Positions 61,988 to 64,000 of a stretch of 64,000 bases of DNA are shown here, piece after piece. Positions within the stretch are counted from its first letter, which is position 1. Each line of letters starts with the position of its first letter. The stretch covers positions 24,612 to 88,611 of the forward strand of contig NZ_VTXD01000015.1 in assembly GCF_013114625.1 (NCBI RefSeq), in the 5' to 3' direction. A program made the position numbers and the translations under genes. The stretch comes from Vibrio sp. 99-70-13A1 (lineage in GTDB: Bacteria > Pseudomonadota > Gammaproteobacteria > Enterobacterales > Vibrionaceae). The notes below the pieces were generated by a model that was given only the letters and a program-made list of their open reading frames with translations, ran no database searches and had not been told where the DNA came from.

Positions 61988-62923
61988 ATGAAAGTGGTTG
62001 AAAGTCCTAAGCTTTCTATTGCTATGTTGGCGCCAAAGTATTGGTTAGTTTGGTTTAGTTTTGGTTTGTTAGCGTTAGTTGTGAATGTTTTACCTTATTG
62101 GGTGTTACAAAAAATAGGATTTGGTATTGGGCGTTTGACAAAGCTTGTATTGGGAAGGCGAGCTAAAGTTGCCCACCGCAATTTGCAGTTAAGTTTTCCT
62201 GAATTATCAGACAGTGAGATAAAGAATCTCGTGACTGATAATTTTAAAAAAACGGGTTTAGCATTAATTGAAACGGGGATGGCTTGGTTTTGGCCCGATT
62301 GGCGAGTAAAAAAGCATATGGCTGTGATTGGACAGGATATGCTGATAGAACAAGAAAAGAATAGCCGTGGCGTTTTGGTTGTGTGCGGCCATTTCTTAAA
62401 CTTAGAAATGACAGCTCGCATATTCAGTTTCTTTGCACCAGGCTACGGTGTGTACCGCGCTCACACGAACTTAGTGTATGAATTCATACAGCATAGAGGT
62501 CGCACTTGGAAAGGTCACCAGATGATCGACCGCTCAGACTTAAAAGGTATGATTCGAGTGTTAAAGTCAGGTAATCGCTTGTGGTATCTACCTGACCATG
62601 ATTATGGAAGAACTAGCTCTGTATTTGTTCCTTTCTTCGGAGTAAAAGAAGCCGCTACGACATCAGGTTCCAGTTTTCTTATTGATATGAGTAGATGCGC
62701 GGTAATGTCAGCTGTGACCGTTCGCAAACAAGGTAAATATACATTGGAAATTAGTGATGATTTAAGTGCTAAGTTCCCGCGTAAATCACCAGAAGTAGCA
62801 GCGACACTGATGAATGAAGAAGTTGAGCGAATGATTAAAAGAGATGTAAGCGCGTGGATGTGGTTACACCGCAGGTTCAAAACAGTGCCTGAAGGTTATC
62901 AAGGCGGCTGTCGTTATTCTTAA
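61988..62923 (+). CDS. LpxL/LpxP-family lipid A acyltransferase
   Basis: A 311-residue inner-membrane acyltransferase with one N-terminal membrane segment (about 18-38) and the catalytic HX4E motif (H135, E140 in GHFLNLEM). It adds a secondary acyl chain to Kdo2-lipid IVA during outer-membrane biosynthesis. YRAHTNLVYEF and the C-terminal WMWLHRRFK are family features. The acyl chain it prefers cannot be told from sequence. Ends with an 8-bp tandem repeat after the stop. Confidence 0.92.
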   Translation: MKVVESPKLSIAMLAPKYWLVWFSFGLLALVVNVLPYWVLQKIGFGIGRLTKLVLGRRAKVAHRNLQLSFPELSDSEIKNLVTDNFKKTGLALIETGMAWFWPDWRVKKHMAVIGQDMLIEQEKNSRGVLVVCGHFLNLEMTARIFSFFAPGYGVYRAHTNLVYEFIQHRGRTWKGHQMIDRSDLKGMIRVLKSGNRLWYLPDHDYGRTSSVFVPFFGVKEAATTSGSSFLIDMSRCAVMSAVTVRKQGKYTLEISDDLSAKFPRKSPEVAATLMNEEVERMIKRDVSAWMWLHRRFKTVPEGYQGGCRYS

Positions 62924-62927
62924 GTTT

Positions 62928-62959
62928 TAGCTTATTAGTTTATTAGTTTATTAGCTTAT
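62928..62959. repeat. 8-bp tandem repeat (TAGYTTAT), 4 units
   Basis: TAGCTTAT, TAGTTTAT, TAGTTTAT and TAGCTTAT begin 5 bp after the acyltransferase stop. Confidence 0.88.
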
Positions 62960-63073
62960 TATCTGTAGTTTAGCATTAGCTTAGCGGTGCATTAACTTGC
63001 ACGTTCATTTCGGTCTTGGATTTAATTTATTGAACATAGATAGCTTAGACATAATTGAAATGGAACGCTAAAT

Positions 63074-63110
63074 AAAAAGCCCCCAGCATCAGGCATGCAG
63101 GGGGCTTTTT
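63074..63110. terminator. Bidirectional rho-independent terminator
   Basis: AAAAAGCCCCC pairs perfectly with GGGGGCTTTTT (loop 15 nt), giving a T tract on both strands. It ends both the acyltransferase and transketolase transcripts. Confidence 0.93.
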
Positions 63111-63258
63111 TAATTCTATAGCTTGTGTTTCGGTTCATTCAGAAGTGAGTAATTTAAACACTTCAGCTACTGACTTCACTCTCAACAAAACAACTAAGAT
63201 AAATTGAATATCAAGCGACGCAGAATATATAGGGCTGCTTGATATTCGCTATTGCCAG

Positions 63259-64000
63259 TTAAGCTAGAATTTCTTTCGCTGTGTTTACTACGTTTTCAGT
63301 AGTGAAACCGAACATCTTGAATAGCTCGCCTGCTGGTGCAGATTCGCCAAACGTTGTCATACCGATGATCTTGCCACCGAAACCAACGTACTTGTACCAG
63401 AAGTCAGCAATGCCAGCTTCTACAGCGATACGTGCAGTAACGTCAGATGGAAGTACAGACTCACGGTACTCAGCGTCTTGCTTGTCGAATGCGTCAGTTG
63501 CAGGCATAGATACTACGCGTACCGCTTTACCTTCAGCTGTAAGTTCAGCAGCAGCGCTAACCGCTAGCTCAACTTCAGAACCTGTAGCGATGATGATTAG
63601 CTCTGGCTTACCAGCACAATCTTTCAGGATGTAACCACCCTTAGCGATGTTTGCTACTTGCTCAGCGTCACGGTCTTGCTGTGCAAGGTTCTGACGAGAG
63701 AAGATAAGTGCAGAAGGACCATCTTTGCGTTCGATTGCTAGTTTCCAAGCAACAGCAGACTCAACTTGGTCACATGGGCGCCATGTGCTCATATTTGGAG
63801 TCAGACGTAGAGACGCGATTTGCTCAACTGGTTGGTGAGTTGGACCATCTTCGCCAAGGCCGATAGAGTCATGCGTGTAAACTTGGATGTTCTGAGTTTT
63901 CATCAGAGCAGCCATACGCATAGCGTTACGCGCGTATTCCATGAACATTAGGAACGTTGCGCCGTATGGTACGAAACCACCGTGCAGAGCGATACCGTTC
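63259..64000 (-). CDS. tkt: Transketolase, C-terminal part (5' end outside window)
   Basis: The last 246 or so residues of a transketolase; the frame is open to the window edge. The pyrimidine-binding end ([21 protein letters not shown]) and [17 protein letters not shown], with the substrate histidine, lead into the C-terminal domain ([19 protein letters not shown]). The enzyme moves two-carbon units in the pentose phosphate pathway using thiamine diphosphate. Regular, well-conserved sequence suggests a housekeeping copy. Confidence 0.95.
   Translation of the reverse strand, partial: NGIALHGGFVPYGATFLMFMEYARNAMRMAALMKTQNIQVYTHDSIGLGEDGPTHQPVEQIASLRLTPNMSTWRPCDQVESAVAWKLAIERKDGPSALIFSRQNLAQQDRDAEQVANIAKGGYILKDCAGKPELIIIATGSEVELAVSAAAELTAEGKAVRVVSMPATDAFDKQDAEYRESVLPSDVTARIAVEAGIADFWYKYVGFGGKIIGMTTFGESAPAGELFKMFGFTTENVVNTAKEILA

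Larger units (their letters stand above)
62924..63258. other. Intergenic region: repeat and bidirectional terminator
   Basis: The gap between the convergent acyltransferase and transketolase genes holds an 8-bp tandem repeat (62928-62959) and a strong hairpin (63074-63110). I see nothing else in it. Confidence 0.7.

Overview
This window looks like a chromosomal segment of a marine gammaproteobacterium, most likely a Vibrio (possibly of the Splendidus group). That placement is inference from gene content: an OmpU-like porin, a PL7 alginate lyase, a transketolase and AT-rich intergenic DNA. I see no rRNA, tRNA, prophage, CRISPR array or intact insertion sequence.

Layout. 1-1370: the 3' end of an unidentified gene, repeat-bearing spacer DNA and a YcxB-like membrane protein. 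1374-10835: two back-to-back iron-stress operons, nrdHIEF (class Ib ribonucleotide reductase, minus) and sufABCDSE (Fe-S assembly, plus), sharing a short control region with two Fur-like boxes. 10941-17895: a CatB-type acetyltransferase, a Crp/Fnr regulator, a small methyltransferase-like membrane protein, two Spondin_N exported proteins with a two-component system, and an AraC regulator. 17975-24980: an RND efflux pump with its adaptor and an orphan ABC membrane domain in one operon, then a MATE exporter. 25319-30591: a porin, a PCuAC copper chaperone, a NapC/NirT tetraheme cytochrome and an unusual cytochrome/DUF1566 fusion, next to a LysR regulator. 30698-34018: a MarR/DUF2798 pair, a DUF3861 gene and an AT-rich two-gene module of unknown function. 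34112-36622: an operon of a beta-propeller, Sco, TlpA-like thioredoxin and cytochrome c. 37067-45487: copper defence (CueR-type promoter, His/Met-rich protein, CusCBA pump, cupredoxin). 45936-51866: two SigZ-type sigma factors bracketing a eukaryotic-type glutathione synthetase, a PL7 alginate lyase, a permease and a small thioredoxin. 51959-64000: a large hybrid kinase, a LysR/racemase/MFS locus, a nucleoside-gate transporter with an Lrp regulator, a lipid A acyltransferase and the 3' part of transketolase.

How the genes work together. Metal and redox handling recurs throughout: iron limitation (nrd/suf), copper export (cus) and periplasmic copper and haem delivery. PCuAC, Sco and a TlpA-like thioredoxin lie in two nearby operons, the usual kit for building a copper centre, yet no cytochrome oxidase is encoded here. 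The best candidate for an undescribed system is the pair of cytochrome operons at 25319-29135 and 34112-36622, whose predicted terminal protein joins a dihaem cytochrome (one haem motif being CX3CH) to two DUF1566 domains. The second candidate is the SigZ-linked eukaryotic-type glutathione synthetase.

A further window-wide pattern is many unrelated short tandem repeats (units of 6 to 24 bp). They sit just after stop codons, and also inside genes as in-frame repeats in NrdI, a response regulator, CusC and two efflux proteins.
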